Notes under the pieces: generated by a model | The model's input: only the letters and a program-made list of their open reading frames with translations | Told to the model about the DNA's origin: nothing | The model's database searches: none | Shown here: positions 20,979 to 29,197 of the stretch, in pieces | Layout of the letters: every line of letters starts with the position of its first letter | Position numbering within the stretch: the first letter of the stretch is position 1 | Program-made: the position numbers and the translations under genes | From: Streptomyces smaragdinus | GTDB taxonomy: Bacteria > Actinomycetota > Actinomycetes > Streptomycetales > Streptomycetaceae | Direction of reading: 5' to 3' | DNA: 64,000 nucleotides | Assembly (NCBI RefSeq): GCF_009604385.1 | Contig: NZ_WEGJ01000001.1 | Coordinates: 186,001-250,000 of the forward strand

Positions 20979-21128
20979 ATGGACCCCCATCTGTTCGAAA
21001 ACTCCGTCGGCGACCGCACCCCCGGCCTCGGGTACGCCGACGACGGCTCGCTCGAGCTGCTCCTCCAGCACGAGCGACCGCAGAACGGGGCCGGGAACTG
21101 GCTCCCGGCGGCGGTAAGCGGGGGCTGA
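20979..21128 (+). pseudogene. C-terminal remnant of a DUF1214-family gene
   Basis: An ATG-initiated 49-residue frame reads SVGDRTPGLGYADDGSLELL, then a QHERPQ and NWLPA segment. These are the conserved C-terminal elements of DUF1254/DUF1214 proteins (usual form: SIGDRTPGL, DGSLTIYIQ, NWLPAP). Family members are several hundred residues long, and nothing upstream encodes the rest. The final motif after NWLPA is also lost. I read it as a deletion relic. Confidence 0.7.
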
Positions 21129-21194
21129 TCTTCGTCGCGGGCCGGATGCGGGAGAATGGGATCATCCGGTTCGGTGTACGAGGAGATCCACGAC

Positions 21195-21998
21195 GTGCGA
21201 GAAGACCTGCGGGCCGACTGCGGCAGCTGCTTCGGGCTGTGCTGTGTGGCCCTGCCCTTCGCCGCCTCCCGCGACTTCGCGGCGGACAAGGCCGCCGGCG
21301 AGGCGTGCGGGAATCTGCGGGAGGACTTCTCGTGCGGGATCCACGCCCGGCTGCGGGACGAGGGGTATCCGGGGTGCACGGTCTTCGACTGCTTCGGGGC
21401 GGGGCAGAAGGTGTCGCAGGTGACGTTCGCGGGGCGCAGCTGGCGGGAGGCGCCGGAGACGGCCCCGGCGATGAACGCAGTGTTCCCGGTGATGCGGCAG
21501 CTGCACGAGCTGATGTGGTACGTACGGGAGGCCCTCACGCTGGCCGCGGCACGCCCCGTGCACGCGGAGCTGCGTGCGGCGCTCGCCTCCGTCGAGGAGC
21601 TGACGCTCGGGCCGGCGGACGTGGTGGCGGCGGTGGACGTCGCGGCGGTACGCGGCGGGGCCGGCCCCCTGCTGCTGCGGGCCAGTGAGCTGGCGCGGGC
21701 GGCCGCGGTGCCGGGGCGGCGCAAGGACCACCGGGGCGCCGATCTGATGGGACGGGCCCTGCGCGGCGCCGATCTGCGGGGGGCGAGTCTGCGCGGGGCG
21801 CTGCTGGTGGCGGCGGATCTGCGGGGCGCGGATCTGCGGTCGGCGGATGTGACGGGGGCGGACATGCGCGATGCCCGGCTGGCGGGGGCGGATCTGACGG
21901 GGGCGCTGTTCCTGACGCAGGCGCAGGTCAACGCCGCGCGCGGGGACGGGGCGACCCGGCTGCCGCGAGGGGTGCGGCGGCCGGCGCACTGGGCGTGA
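21195..21998 (+). CDS. Pentapeptide-repeat protein with N-terminal cysteine cluster
   Basis: The 267-residue protein starts with a Cys-rich region (DCGSCFGLCC, then CGNLREDFSCGIH and GCTVFDCFG). That is eight or more cysteines in 80 residues, able to bind a metal or an Fe-S cluster. A helical middle follows. The C-terminal pentapeptide repeats run over about residues 180-245 in the A(D/N)LxG pattern (GADLRGASLRGALLVAADLR). Such repeats form a right-handed beta-helix. I chose GTG 21195 because AGGAGA lies eight bases upstream; ATG 21156 is an alternative. The function is unknown. Confidence 0.82.
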   Translation: MREDLRADCGSCFGLCCVALPFAASRDFAADKAAGEACGNLREDFSCGIHARLRDEGYPGCTVFDCFGAGQKVSQVTFAGRSWREAPETAPAMNAVFPVMRQLHELMWYVREALTLAAARPVHAELRAALASVEELTLGPADVVAAVDVAAVRGGAGPLLLRASELARAAAVPGRRKDHRGADLMGRALRGADLRGASLRGALLVAADLRGADLRSADVTGADMRDARLAGADLTGALFLTQAQVNAARGDGATRLPRGVRRPAHWA

Positions 21999-22039
21999 CG
22001 GGGCCGGCGCGGCCGTCGGGGTGACCGCGCCGGAGGGCG

Positions 22040-22384
22040 TCAGGCGTCCTGGAGCAGGCCGAACTGGTTGCCGTCGGTGTCCTTGAGCATGGCGATGAGG
22101 CGGCCGCCGCCGACGTCGTTGATGTCGGCCACGGTCTCGGCGCCGGCGGCGGTGGCCGCCGCCAGGGCGGCCTTGATGTCGTCCACGTGCCAGTACGGCA
22201 CCGGCCCGGTCATGCCCTTCTTGTGGCCGTTGGGGTCCAGGCCGAAGTCCTGGCCCGCCACCTTGTAGCCCACGTAGTAGGGCTCGTCCGCGTACGGCTC
22301 GACGCCCGCGAGCCCGGAGTAGATGGCCTTGGCGGCCTCGAGATCGGTGACGGGGTACATGATCGTCTGGATGCCCTTGGACAT
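22040..22384 (-). CDS. VOC (glyoxalase/bleomycin-resistance fold) protein
   Basis: The 114-residue protein is a single VOC domain: YPVTDLEAAKAIYSGL opens it, VPYWHVDDIKAALAAAT is the second half and MLKDTDGNQFGLLQD closes it. The His in YWHVDD and the Glu/Gln positions could bind metal. I chose the ATG of MSKGIQ because the upstream residues of the open frame are not family sequence. It is near a hydrolase-RidA fusion on the same strand, but 117 bases separate them. Confidence 0.85.
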   Translation of the reverse strand: MSKGIQTIMYPVTDLEAAKAIYSGLAGVEPYADEPYYVGYKVAGQDFGLDPNGHKKGMTGPVPYWHVDDIKAALAAATAAGAETVADINDVGGGRLIAMLKDTDGNQFGLLQDA

Positions 22385-22501
22385 GATGCGCACTCTTCCG
22401 GGTTCGTCATGGATGGCGGCGTTCATACCTTCTGCCACCATAAGGCGGATTGGCTCCGCCTGTGTCCTCACCCTAGGGTCGCCGCCCCGGGGCGGGCTTC
22501 T

Positions 22502-23671
22502 TCATTCCTGACCGGTGGGCGCGACCACCGCCTGGGCGTCGATCTCCACCAGCAACTCCGGACGGATGAAGCCGGACACCCGGACCGCCGAGCTGGCCGG
22601 CGGGTTCGCGGTGTCGATCCACTCGTCGCGGGCCCGGCGCACGGCCGGCATCACCGCCATGTCGGTGACGAAGATGTTCAGCTTCACGACGTCCGCGAAC
22701 GTCGCGCCCTGCGCCGTGAGCGCCTTGTCCAGATTGCGGAACACCTGGCGCGCCTGGGCGTCCGCGTCGCCCTCCCCGACGACCCGCCCGGCGTGGTCCA
22801 GGGCGATCTGCCCGGACACCACGACGTGCTCCCCCCGGGCCCGCACCGCGTGCCGGTAGCCGTTCACGGGCGGCAGGGTGACGCGGGCGAGGAAGCGGCG
22901 CAGGGCGGCGTCGAACTCCCCCGTACGCTCCAGGTTCGGCATATGGGCGGCGCCCTCGACCAGGCACAGCTCCGCGTCCGGGATCAGGTCCCGCATCAGC
23001 TCCCCGTCGGCGACCGGCGTGTACGGGTCGTCCACCCCGGTGACGACGAGCGCCGGCACGGCGAGCGCGCGCAGGGTGTCGCGGTAGTCCGGGCGTTCGG
23101 CGCGGGCGCGGTGGGCGAGGACGGCTCCGGTGACAGGGGCGCCGTGCATCATGCGCCGGACGTGGTCGGCGACGTCGGGGAGGTCCTTGACGTTGTACGG
23201 GGCGACCATCTTGTCCAGCGCCTCCTCCGCCCACGGCCCCATGCCCTCGCGCTCGAGGCGGTCGGCCGTCGCCAGGCGGTCGGCCCTGCTGCGCGGGGTC
23301 TCGGCGCCGGGGAAGGTATCGGCGAGCACCACGCCGAGCAGCCGTTCCGGGTACAGGCGGCAGAAGTCCATCACGATCTGCCCGCCCATCGACAGCCCGC
23401 CCACGACGGCCTTCTCCACCCCCAGGAAGTCGAGCAGGGCGGCGAGGTCGCGGGCGAAGTCGGAGAAGTCCGTCGCCCCGTCGGCGCCGGTGGTGTCGCC
23501 GAAGCCGCGCAGATCGGGTGCGATGACGCGGTAGCCCCGGGCGGCGAACGCGGAGGTCTGCGGGGCCCACATGGTGCGGTCGAAGGGATGGCCGTGGACG
23601 AGGAGCAGCGGGGCGCCGGTGCCTTCGTCGTCGTAGCCGACAGTGATGCCGTTCACATGCGCGGTTGCCAT
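22502..23671 (-). CDS. Alpha/beta hydrolase fused to a RidA (YjgF/YER057c/UK114) domain
   Basis: The 389-residue protein joins two enzymes in one frame. Residues 1-262 are an alpha/beta hydrolase: oxyanion HGHPFDRTMW, nucleophile elbow VGGLSMGGQIV, Asp in VTGVDDPYTPV and His in EGAAHMPNLER. Residues about 263-389 are a complete RidA domain (VSGQIALDHAGRVVGEGD, FRNLDKALTAQGATFADVVK, PELLVEIDAQAVV). RidA proteins hydrolyse reactive enamine/imine intermediates. No start codon with a ribosome site lies at the junction, so this is a true fusion. It suggests a hydrolase whose product is an unstable imine. Confidence 0.88.
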   Translation of the reverse strand: MATAHVNGITVGYDDEGTGAPLLLVHGHPFDRTMWAPQTSAFAARGYRVIAPDLRGFGDTTGADGATDFSDFARDLAALLDFLGVEKAVVGGLSMGGQIVMDFCRLYPERLLGVVLADTFPGAETPRSRADRLATADRLEREGMGPWAEEALDKMVAPYNVKDLPDVADHVRRMMHGAPVTGAVLAHRARAERPDYRDTLRALAVPALVVTGVDDPYTPVADGELMRDLIPDAELCLVEGAAHMPNLERTGEFDAALRRFLARVTLPPVNGYRHAVRARGEHVVVSGQIALDHAGRVVGEGDADAQARQVFRNLDKALTAQGATFADVVKLNIFVTDMAVMPAVRRARDEWIDTANPPASSAVRVSGFIRPELLVEIDAQAVVAPTGQE

Positions 23672-23713
23672 ACGACCGATCCTACGCAGCGCTCCGGCTC
23701 CTACGATCAGCCC

Positions 23714-24109
23714 ATGGTGATCACATACGACTGGCGGGGACCCGTCGACAACGCCGCGCTCAACGCCCTGCACGCCGAGGGGTTCGGCGGCCCACCCGGC
23801 ACCCTGGACTGGGCCGGCCGACTCAGACGCCACAGCCTGGGCTGGGTGTGCGCCCACGAGGAGGGCGCCCTGGTCGGGTTCGTCAACGTCGCCTGGGACG
23901 GCGGCACGCACGCCTTCCTCCTCGACACCGTCGTGTCCCGCCCCTGCCAGGGCCTGGGCATCGGCGCCGAACTCGTCGCGGTGGCGGTACGGGAGACGCG
24001 GGACGCCGGATGCCGGTGGCTGCACGTCGACTTCGAGGAGGAGCTGCGCCCCTACTACCTCGACGCCTGCGGTTTCCGGCCCACGGCGGCGGGTCTGATC
24101 GCCCTGTGA
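23714..24109 (+). CDS. GNAT-family acetyltransferase
   Basis: The 131-residue protein is a compact GNAT domain. LVGFVNVAWDGGTHAFLLDT forms beta strands 3-4, the acetyl-CoA loop is RPCQGLGIGAELV (Q/RxxGxG/A) and the C-terminal strand is PYYLDACGFRPTAAGLI. The start ATG lies 42 bases from the divergent hydrolase-RidA start, so the two share a short promoter region. The substrate is unknown. Confidence 0.85.
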   Translation: MVITYDWRGPVDNAALNALHAEGFGGPPGTLDWAGRLRRHSLGWVCAHEEGALVGFVNVAWDGGTHAFLLDTVVSRPCQGLGIGAELVAVAVRETRDAGCRWLHVDFEEELRPYYLDACGFRPTAAGLIAL

Positions 24110-24420
24110 GCACGGCCGCGTCGCCGGTCCAAGCGCCCCGCAACCGGCGTGCATATCGTCGCTTGCGTGGCGTCCGGCCCGAACGCGGGCCGGGCGACGC
24201 CCACTTCGCCCACCCCGCGGGCGGGTGCGCCGCCCGCGGCGTCCCCCGCCCGCTCCGACCGAGTCAACTGCGAGGCGCCCGTGGCATCGTGCCGCTGCCC
24301 CACGTGCCCCGCACCGCCGCACGACAGCACCGCACCGCCCCACCACGGCGTGGTCCGCGGCTTCCCGTACACGCGCAGTGGTGCGCTGCGCGCGATCCGC
24401 CCCGATCGAGCGGAGAACAC
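24110..24420 (+). other. Gene-free spacer before the aldehyde dehydrogenase
   Basis: The 311 bases have a mixed, non-coding-like codon pattern in all frames. Only a GGAG ribosome site just ahead of position 24421 is clear. I see no strong promoter boxes, hairpin or repeat. Confidence 0.5.
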
Positions 24421-25959
24421 ATGACCCTCTTCCTCAAGCCCGGTACCGCGTGGGAGGACGCCTGGCGGCGCTGCCTCGCCACGGCGCCCGAGGCGTTCCA
24501 CGACGACCGTGTCCTCAACCTCTGGGGCGGCTCCTGGCACCGTGACGGCCGGATGCTGCCCGCCGTCTCCCCCGTCGACGGCACGCCCATCGCCGGTCTG
24601 CCGCGGCTGGACCCGGCCGCCGCCCACGAGGCGGTGCGGGCGGCGCTGACCCAGCACCGGCAGTGGCGCAGCGTGCCCCTCGAGGAGCGCAAGGCGCGGG
24701 TGTCGGCGGCGCTGGACGCGCTGGCCGAGCACCGTGAGCTGCTCGCGCTGCTGCTCGTGTGGGAGATAGGCAAGCCCTGGAAGACCGCGCAGGCCGACGT
24801 CGACCGCGCCATCGACGGGGTGCGCTGGTATCTCACGGAGATCGACTCGATGATCGCCGGCCGGGTCCCCCTGGACGGCCCGGTGTCGAACATCGCCAGC
24901 TGGAACTACCCGATGAGCGTGCTGATGCACGCCATGCTCGTCCAGGCGCTGGCCGGCAACGCGGTCATCGCCAAGACGCCCACCGACGGCGGCGTCGCCT
25001 GTCTGACGCTGGCGTGCGCGCTGGCAGTACGGGAGAACCTGCCGCTCACCCTGGTCAGCGGCAGCGGCGGCGAGCTGTCCGACGCGCTGGTGCGGGCGCC
25101 GGAGATCGGCTGCGTGTCGTTCGTCGGCGGCCGGGACGCGGGCGGCCGGGTGGCCTCCGCGGTCGCGGACCTGGGCAAGCGGCACGTCCTGGAGCAGGAG
25201 GGGCTGAACTGCTGGGGCGTGTGGGAGTACACCGACTGGCCGACGCTGGCCGGTCAGCTGCGCAAGACGTACGACTACGCCAAGCAGCGGTGCACGGCCT
25301 ATCCCCGGTTCGTCGTCCAGCGCTCGGCGTTCGCCGACTTCCTGGGCAGCTATCTGCCGGTCCTGCGCTCGCTGCGGTTCGGTCATCCGCTGGCCGTGGA
25401 GCACGCGGACGATCCGCTGCCCGAGCTGGACTTCGGGCCGCTGATCAACGCGGCGAAGGCCAAGGAGCTGGGCGATCTGGTCACCGAGGCCGTGGACCGG
25501 GGCGCGGTGCCGCTGCACCGGGGGCGGCCGGCGGACGCGCGGCTGCTGCCCGGGCAGGACGCGTCGGCGTATCTGGCGCCGGTGTCGCTGCTCAGCCCGC
25601 CGGCGGCGTCGCCGCTGCATCACGCGGAGCCGTTCGGGCCGGTCGACTCGATCGTGCTGGTCGACACCGAGGCGGAGCTGCTGGCCGCGATGAACGCCAG
25701 CAACGGCGCGCTGGTGGCGTCGGTGTCCACCGACGACGAGGCCACGTACCGGCGGCTGGCGCCGCAGATCCGGGCGTTCAAGGTGGGTCACGGCAAGCCG
25801 CGCTCGCGCGGGGACCGGGCGGAGCTGTTCGGCGGCTTCGGCGCGTCGTGGCGGGGCGCGTTCGTGGGCGGCGAGCTGCTGGTGCGGTCGGTCACCCGGG
25901 GGCCGAACGGGGAGCGGCTACCCGGGAACTTCCCCGACTACCAGCTGATGCCCGACTGA
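24421..25959 (+). CDS. Aldehyde dehydrogenase family protein
   Basis: The 512-residue protein has the aldehyde dehydrogenase fold: IASWNYPMSVLMHAML (catalytic Asn), AKTPTDGG (cofactor Lys), FVGGRDAGGRV, Glu in VLEQEGLNCWGVW and the probable nucleophile Cys in YAKQRCTAYPRFVV. The Cys context differs from the usual GQxC, so this is a divergent branch, perhaps acting on a dicarboxylic or amino aldehyde. The ATG has GGAG six bases upstream. No dedicated partner is adjacent; the next gene is a universal stress protein. Confidence 0.8.
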   Translation: MTLFLKPGTAWEDAWRRCLATAPEAFHDDRVLNLWGGSWHRDGRMLPAVSPVDGTPIAGLPRLDPAAAHEAVRAALTQHRQWRSVPLEERKARVSAALDALAEHRELLALLLVWEIGKPWKTAQADVDRAIDGVRWYLTEIDSMIAGRVPLDGPVSNIASWNYPMSVLMHAMLVQALAGNAVIAKTPTDGGVACLTLACALAVRENLPLTLVSGSGGELSDALVRAPEIGCVSFVGGRDAGGRVASAVADLGKRHVLEQEGLNCWGVWEYTDWPTLAGQLRKTYDYAKQRCTAYPRFVVQRSAFADFLGSYLPVLRSLRFGHPLAVEHADDPLPELDFGPLINAAKAKELGDLVTEAVDRGAVPLHRGRPADARLLPGQDASAYLAPVSLLSPPAASPLHHAEPFGPVDSIVLVDTEAELLAAMNASNGALVASVSTDDEATYRRLAPQIRAFKVGHGKPRSRGDRAELFGGFGASWRGAFVGGELLVRSVTRGPNGERLPGNFPDYQLMPD

Positions 25960-26023
25960 TCCGCCGTCCCGGTCCGGGGTGCTCCGGACCGGGACCGGCA
26001 GGTCATCGGGTAGGTTGCACGTC

Positions 26024-26485
26024 GTGACGGATGGCGTGTACACAGAATTCGAACGGGGCACCGACGGCCCCAAGGTGATCCTCACCGGCGTCGACGGCTC
26101 GGAGTCCTCCTGGCGGGCGGTGGCCTACGCCGCGGGCCTGGCGCGGCGGCAGAAGGCCCTGCTCGCCGTGGTGTACGTGCAGCCGCCGCTGGCCGGCGCC
26201 GCCGCGTTCGGGGCACCGGTCGGCGAGCTGACCCGGGAGGTCGCCCAGGAGCTCGCGGACGAGATCCGCGACACGGCCGAGAAGCTGCGCGGCGTCTTCG
26301 AGGTCCGCTGGGAGTTCCACACCCTGCACGGCGACCCCTATCTGGGGCTGGTCCAGGCGGCCGACGAGCTCAAGGCGGACGCCGTGGTGGTCGGGGCCTC
26401 GGAGCAGGCGGGGCACCGGATCGTCGGCTCGGTGGCCGTCCGGCTGGTGAAGGCCGGACGCTGGCCCGTCACGGTGGTCCCGTAG
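26024..26485 (+). CDS. Universal stress protein (UspA family)
   Basis: The 153-residue protein is a single Usp domain. VILTGVDGSESSWRAVAYAA opens it, and the ATP-binding loop is VVGASEQAGHRIVGSVAVRLVKAG (GxxGxxxxGSVxxxL). It closes with WPVTVVP. Usp proteins bind ATP and support survival in starvation or hypoxia. The start is a GTG with a weak ribosome site. It lies 50 bases from the dodecin gene on the same strand. Confidence 0.9.
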   Translation: MTDGVYTEFERGTDGPKVILTGVDGSESSWRAVAYAAGLARRQKALLAVVYVQPPLAGAAAFGAPVGELTREVAQELADEIRDTAEKLRGVFEVRWEFHTLHGDPYLGLVQAADELKADAVVVGASEQAGHRIVGSVAVRLVKAGRWPVTVVP

Positions 26486-26534
26486 CCCCGTACTCCGCCT
26501 CGCGGAAGGCGACAGGGTGCGGCACGGTGGTGGC

Positions 26535-26753
26535 ATGAGCAACCACACGTATCGCGTCACGGAAATCGTCGGCTCGTCGCCCGAGAGCATCGACGACGCC
26601 ATCAGGAACGGTGTCGCCCGCGCCGGGCAGACCCTGCGCAATCTGGACTGGTTCGAGGTGACCCAGATCCGCGGCCAGCTGGACGGCGGGGCGGTGGAGC
26701 ACTGGCAGGTGGGGCTGAAGGTGGGCTTCCGGCTCGAGGAGTCAGACGACTGA
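26535..26753 (+). CDS. Dodecin (flavin-binding dodecamer)
   Basis: The 72-residue protein matches dodecin over its full length: HTYRVTEIVGSSPESIDDAI, the flavin-contacting Trp in LRNLDWFEVTQIRG and the C-terminal WQVGLKVGFRLE strand. Dodecins form hollow dodecamers that store flavins or coenzyme A and protect them from light. I used the ATG of MSNHTYRV; an ATG six codons earlier lacks a ribosome site. The position after the Usp gene fits a stress or stationary-phase context. Confidence 0.92.
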   Translation: MSNHTYRVTEIVGSSPESIDDAIRNGVARAGQTLRNLDWFEVTQIRGQLDGGAVEHWQVGLKVGFRLEESDD

Positions 26754-26817
26754 CGGACGGCACGGGGCCACGATCCGCCGGGCGGCGGATGGTGCGTGAG
26801 CGACGGCGCCGGGCGGA

Positions 26818-26831
26818 TGGGAACGCTCCCA
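26818..26831. promoter_or_regulatory. CebR-box-like LacI-family operator
   Basis: The 14-base sequence TGGGAACGCTCCCA differs by one base from the CebR cellulose-utilisation operator of Streptomyces (TGGGAGCGCTCCCA). It lies 77 bases ahead of the start of the ABC importer operon and is the only such site I saw in the window. Recognition by CebR or by another LacI-type regulator is inferred. Confidence 0.6.
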
Positions 26832-26907
26832 CCCGGGTAAGGACTCTGACGAGTTCAGATCAAGCCACAACGCGCCTACCCGCACCTCCGGAAGGGGACG
26901 TGGCCCC

Positions 26908-28131
26908 ATGGCCTCGACAACTGTACGGATCCTGCGCTCACTGGCCGCCGCGGCCCTGCTCGCCGCCGCCTTCGGCTGCAGCGCCCCCGACGACGGATCG
27001 TCCGACGGCAAGACCACCGACTCCTCCGAGGTACCGGCCAAGCCCGGCAAGCCGGTCTCCGTCAACATCCTGGACGTCGCGGGCAACTTACAGCTCACCC
27101 AGGGCATGATCGACGAGTTCGTCCAGGAGCACCCCGACGTCATCAGGAGCGTCGACTACGACAAGGCCCCCGCCCCCGACCTCGCCGGCAAGATCAAGGC
27201 CCAGCAGCAGGCCGGCAAGGTCCAGATCCATCTGGTCCTCACCGGCACCGACGGCCTCGCCGCCGGCATCGACCAGGGCCTGTGGACCCGGATGTCCCCG
27301 GACTTCGACGACCGGCTCGGCAAGATCCCCTACCTCCCCCCAGCCGCCGCCATGGCCGAACTCGCCCAGGGCCAGGGCACGGCCCTGGTCTACTACCCCT
27401 CCGGCCCGCTCACCGAGTACAACCCGGAGAAACTCGACGCCGCCCCCGCCTCCCCGCAGGCGCTGCTCGACTGGGCCAAGGCCCATCCCAAGCGCTTCCA
27501 GTACGCCGACCCCGCCAACTCCGGCCCCGGCCGCACCTTCCTGATGGGCCTGCCGTACCTGCTGGGCGACTCCGACCCCAAGGACCCGGAGAACGGCTGG
27601 GACAAGACCTGGGCATATCTGAAGGAGCTCGACAAGTACGTCGGCGTCTACGCCTCCGGCACCGCGGAGACCATGAAGAACCTCGCGACCGGCGCCGTCG
27701 ACATGATCACCACGACCACCGGGTGGTACATCAACCCGCGCGCCCTGCAGACCGTACCGAAGGAGATGGCCGTCGGCGCGTTCGACGACATGACCTGGGT
27801 GACCGACGCGCAGTACGCCGTGATCCCCAAGGGCGTCGACAACGACACCATGGCCGCGCTGCTCGAGCTCATCACGTGGATGCTCACCCCGGAGCAGCAG
27901 GCCAAGGCGTACGACGACGGCTACTTCTACCCCGGCCCGGCCGTCGAGGGCGTCACCCTGGACATGGCGCCGCAGAAGTCGCAGGACGTGGTGGAGGAGT
28001 ACGGCGTGCCGGACTTCGACACCTGGATCGAGAAGTTCCCCAAGGAGCCGTCGCTGCCGGCCGAGAAGCAGGTGCTGGCCTTCGAGAAGTGGAACCGGGA
28101 GATCGGCGGCGGCAAGAAGTCGGCGGGCTGA
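26908..28131 (+). CDS. ABC importer substrate-binding lipoprotein
   Basis: The 407-residue protein has a signal peptide and lipobox (LAAAFGC, Cys about residue 24), so it is tethered outside the membrane. The body is a family 1 solute-binding fold related to binding proteins for iron, polyamines or phosphonates. An ATPase and two permeases follow in an operon, four bases away. Codon 61 is TTA (27088-27090), the rare leucine codon that in Streptomyces needs the developmentally regulated bldA tRNA. A CebR-box-like operator lies upstream. The ligand cannot be told. Confidence 0.88.
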   Translation: MASTTVRILRSLAAAALLAAAFGCSAPDDGSSDGKTTDSSEVPAKPGKPVSVNILDVAGNLQLTQGMIDEFVQEHPDVIRSVDYDKAPAPDLAGKIKAQQQAGKVQIHLVLTGTDGLAAGIDQGLWTRMSPDFDDRLGKIPYLPPAAAMAELAQGQGTALVYYPSGPLTEYNPEKLDAAPASPQALLDWAKAHPKRFQYADPANSGPGRTFLMGLPYLLGDSDPKDPENGWDKTWAYLKELDKYVGVYASGTAETMKNLATGAVDMITTTTGWYINPRALQTVPKEMAVGAFDDMTWVTDAQYAVIPKGVDNDTMAALLELITWMLTPEQQAKAYDDGYFYPGPAVEGVTLDMAPQKSQDVVEEYGVPDFDTWIEKFPKEPSLPAEKQVLAFEKWNREIGGGKKSAG

Positions 28132-28135
28132 GGCG

Positions 28136-29197
28136 ATGGCCCGGATCGATTCCCTCGCCCTGGACGGCGTGACGCGGCGGTTCGGCGCGCACGCCGCCCT
28201 GAGCGACCTGAACCTGGAGATCGCCGGCGGCGAGTTCATCGCGCTCCTCGGCCCGTCCGGCTGCGGCAAGTCCACCGCGCTCAACTGTCTCGCCGGACTG
28301 CTGCCGCTGACGTCCGGATCGATACGCCTGGACGGGCACCGGATCGACCATCTGCCGCCCGAGCGGCGGGGCTTCGGCATGGTGTTCCAGAACTACGCCC
28401 TCTTCCCCCATCTGACGGTACGCGCCAACATCGGCTTCGGCCTCAAGATGGCCGGGGTGCCGAAGGCGGACGCCGCGACGCGGGTGGAGCGGGCACTGGA
28501 CCTCGTCCACCTGACGGACCAGGCACGCAAACGGCCCGGGCAGCTCTCGGGCGGCCAGCAGCAGCGGGTCGCGATCGCCCGTGCCGTCGTACTGGAGCCG
28601 CGGCTGGTGCTGATGGACGAACCGCTGTCCAACCTCGACGCCAAGCTGCGCCTGGAGATGCGCACCGAGATCCGCCGGCTGCACCAGAGCCTGGGGCTGA
28701 CCACGGTGTACGTCACGCACGACCAGGAGGAGGCGCTGTCCCTCGCCGACCGGCTGGTGCTGCTGAAGGACGGCCGCGTCCAGCAGACGGGCACCGGCGA
28801 GGACGTCTACCTGCATCCCGCGAACCGCTATGTGGCGTCCTTCATGGGCTACCGCAACATGCTCACCCTCCCCGTCCTGGACGCCGACCGCGAACAGGCG
28901 GTGCTGGCCGTCGGCGGCGAACGGCTGACAGGCCGCAACCGGGGCTCCGTCGGGGCCGGACAGCGGGCGACGGCGGCGCTGCGGCCGGAGGACATCACCG
29001 TGACGACCGCGCCCGGCGGGCTGCGGGCGGCCGTCGAGGTCGTGGAGTACCACGGGCGGGAGATGGTCGTACAGGGACGGCTCAAAGACGGCCAGGAGGT
29101 GCACTTCACCACGCCGGAGCGGCTGGCGCCCGGGGACGACGTGCGGCTCACCGCCCCGGAGCACCGGGTGCTGGTGTTCGCGGAGGGGCCCTCGTGA
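28136..29197 (+). CDS. ABC importer ATPase (PotA/FbpC-type with TOBE domain)
   Basis: The 353-residue protein has Walker A GPSGCGKST, the Q-loop FQNYALFPHLTV, signature LSGGQQQRVAIARA, Walker B LVLMDEP and switch His in VYVTHDQEEA. A C-terminal TOBE-like domain (about residues 270-350) is typical of the iron/polyamine/phosphonate importer branch. The operon therefore carries its own ATPase and does not rely on the shared sugar ATPase MsiK. The stop overlaps the first permease start by four bases. Confidence 0.93.
   Translation: MARIDSLALDGVTRRFGAHAALSDLNLEIAGGEFIALLGPSGCGKSTALNCLAGLLPLTSGSIRLDGHRIDHLPPERRGFGMVFQNYALFPHLTVRANIGFGLKMAGVPKADAATRVERALDLVHLTDQARKRPGQLSGGQQQRVAIARAVVLEPRLVLMDEPLSNLDAKLRLEMRTEIRRLHQSLGLTTVYVTHDQEEALSLADRLVLLKDGRVQQTGTGEDVYLHPANRYVASFMGYRNMLTLPVLDADREQAVLAVGGERLTGRNRGSVGAGQRATAALRPEDITVTTAPGGLRAAVEVVEYHGREMVVQGRLKDGQEVHFTTPERLAPGDDVRLTAPEHRVLVFAEGPS

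Noticed and set aside
24149..24424. 91-codon frame before the aldehyde dehydrogenase
   Set aside because: Low-complexity Pro/Ser/Arg sequence, no ribosome site, and it overlaps the true ATG.
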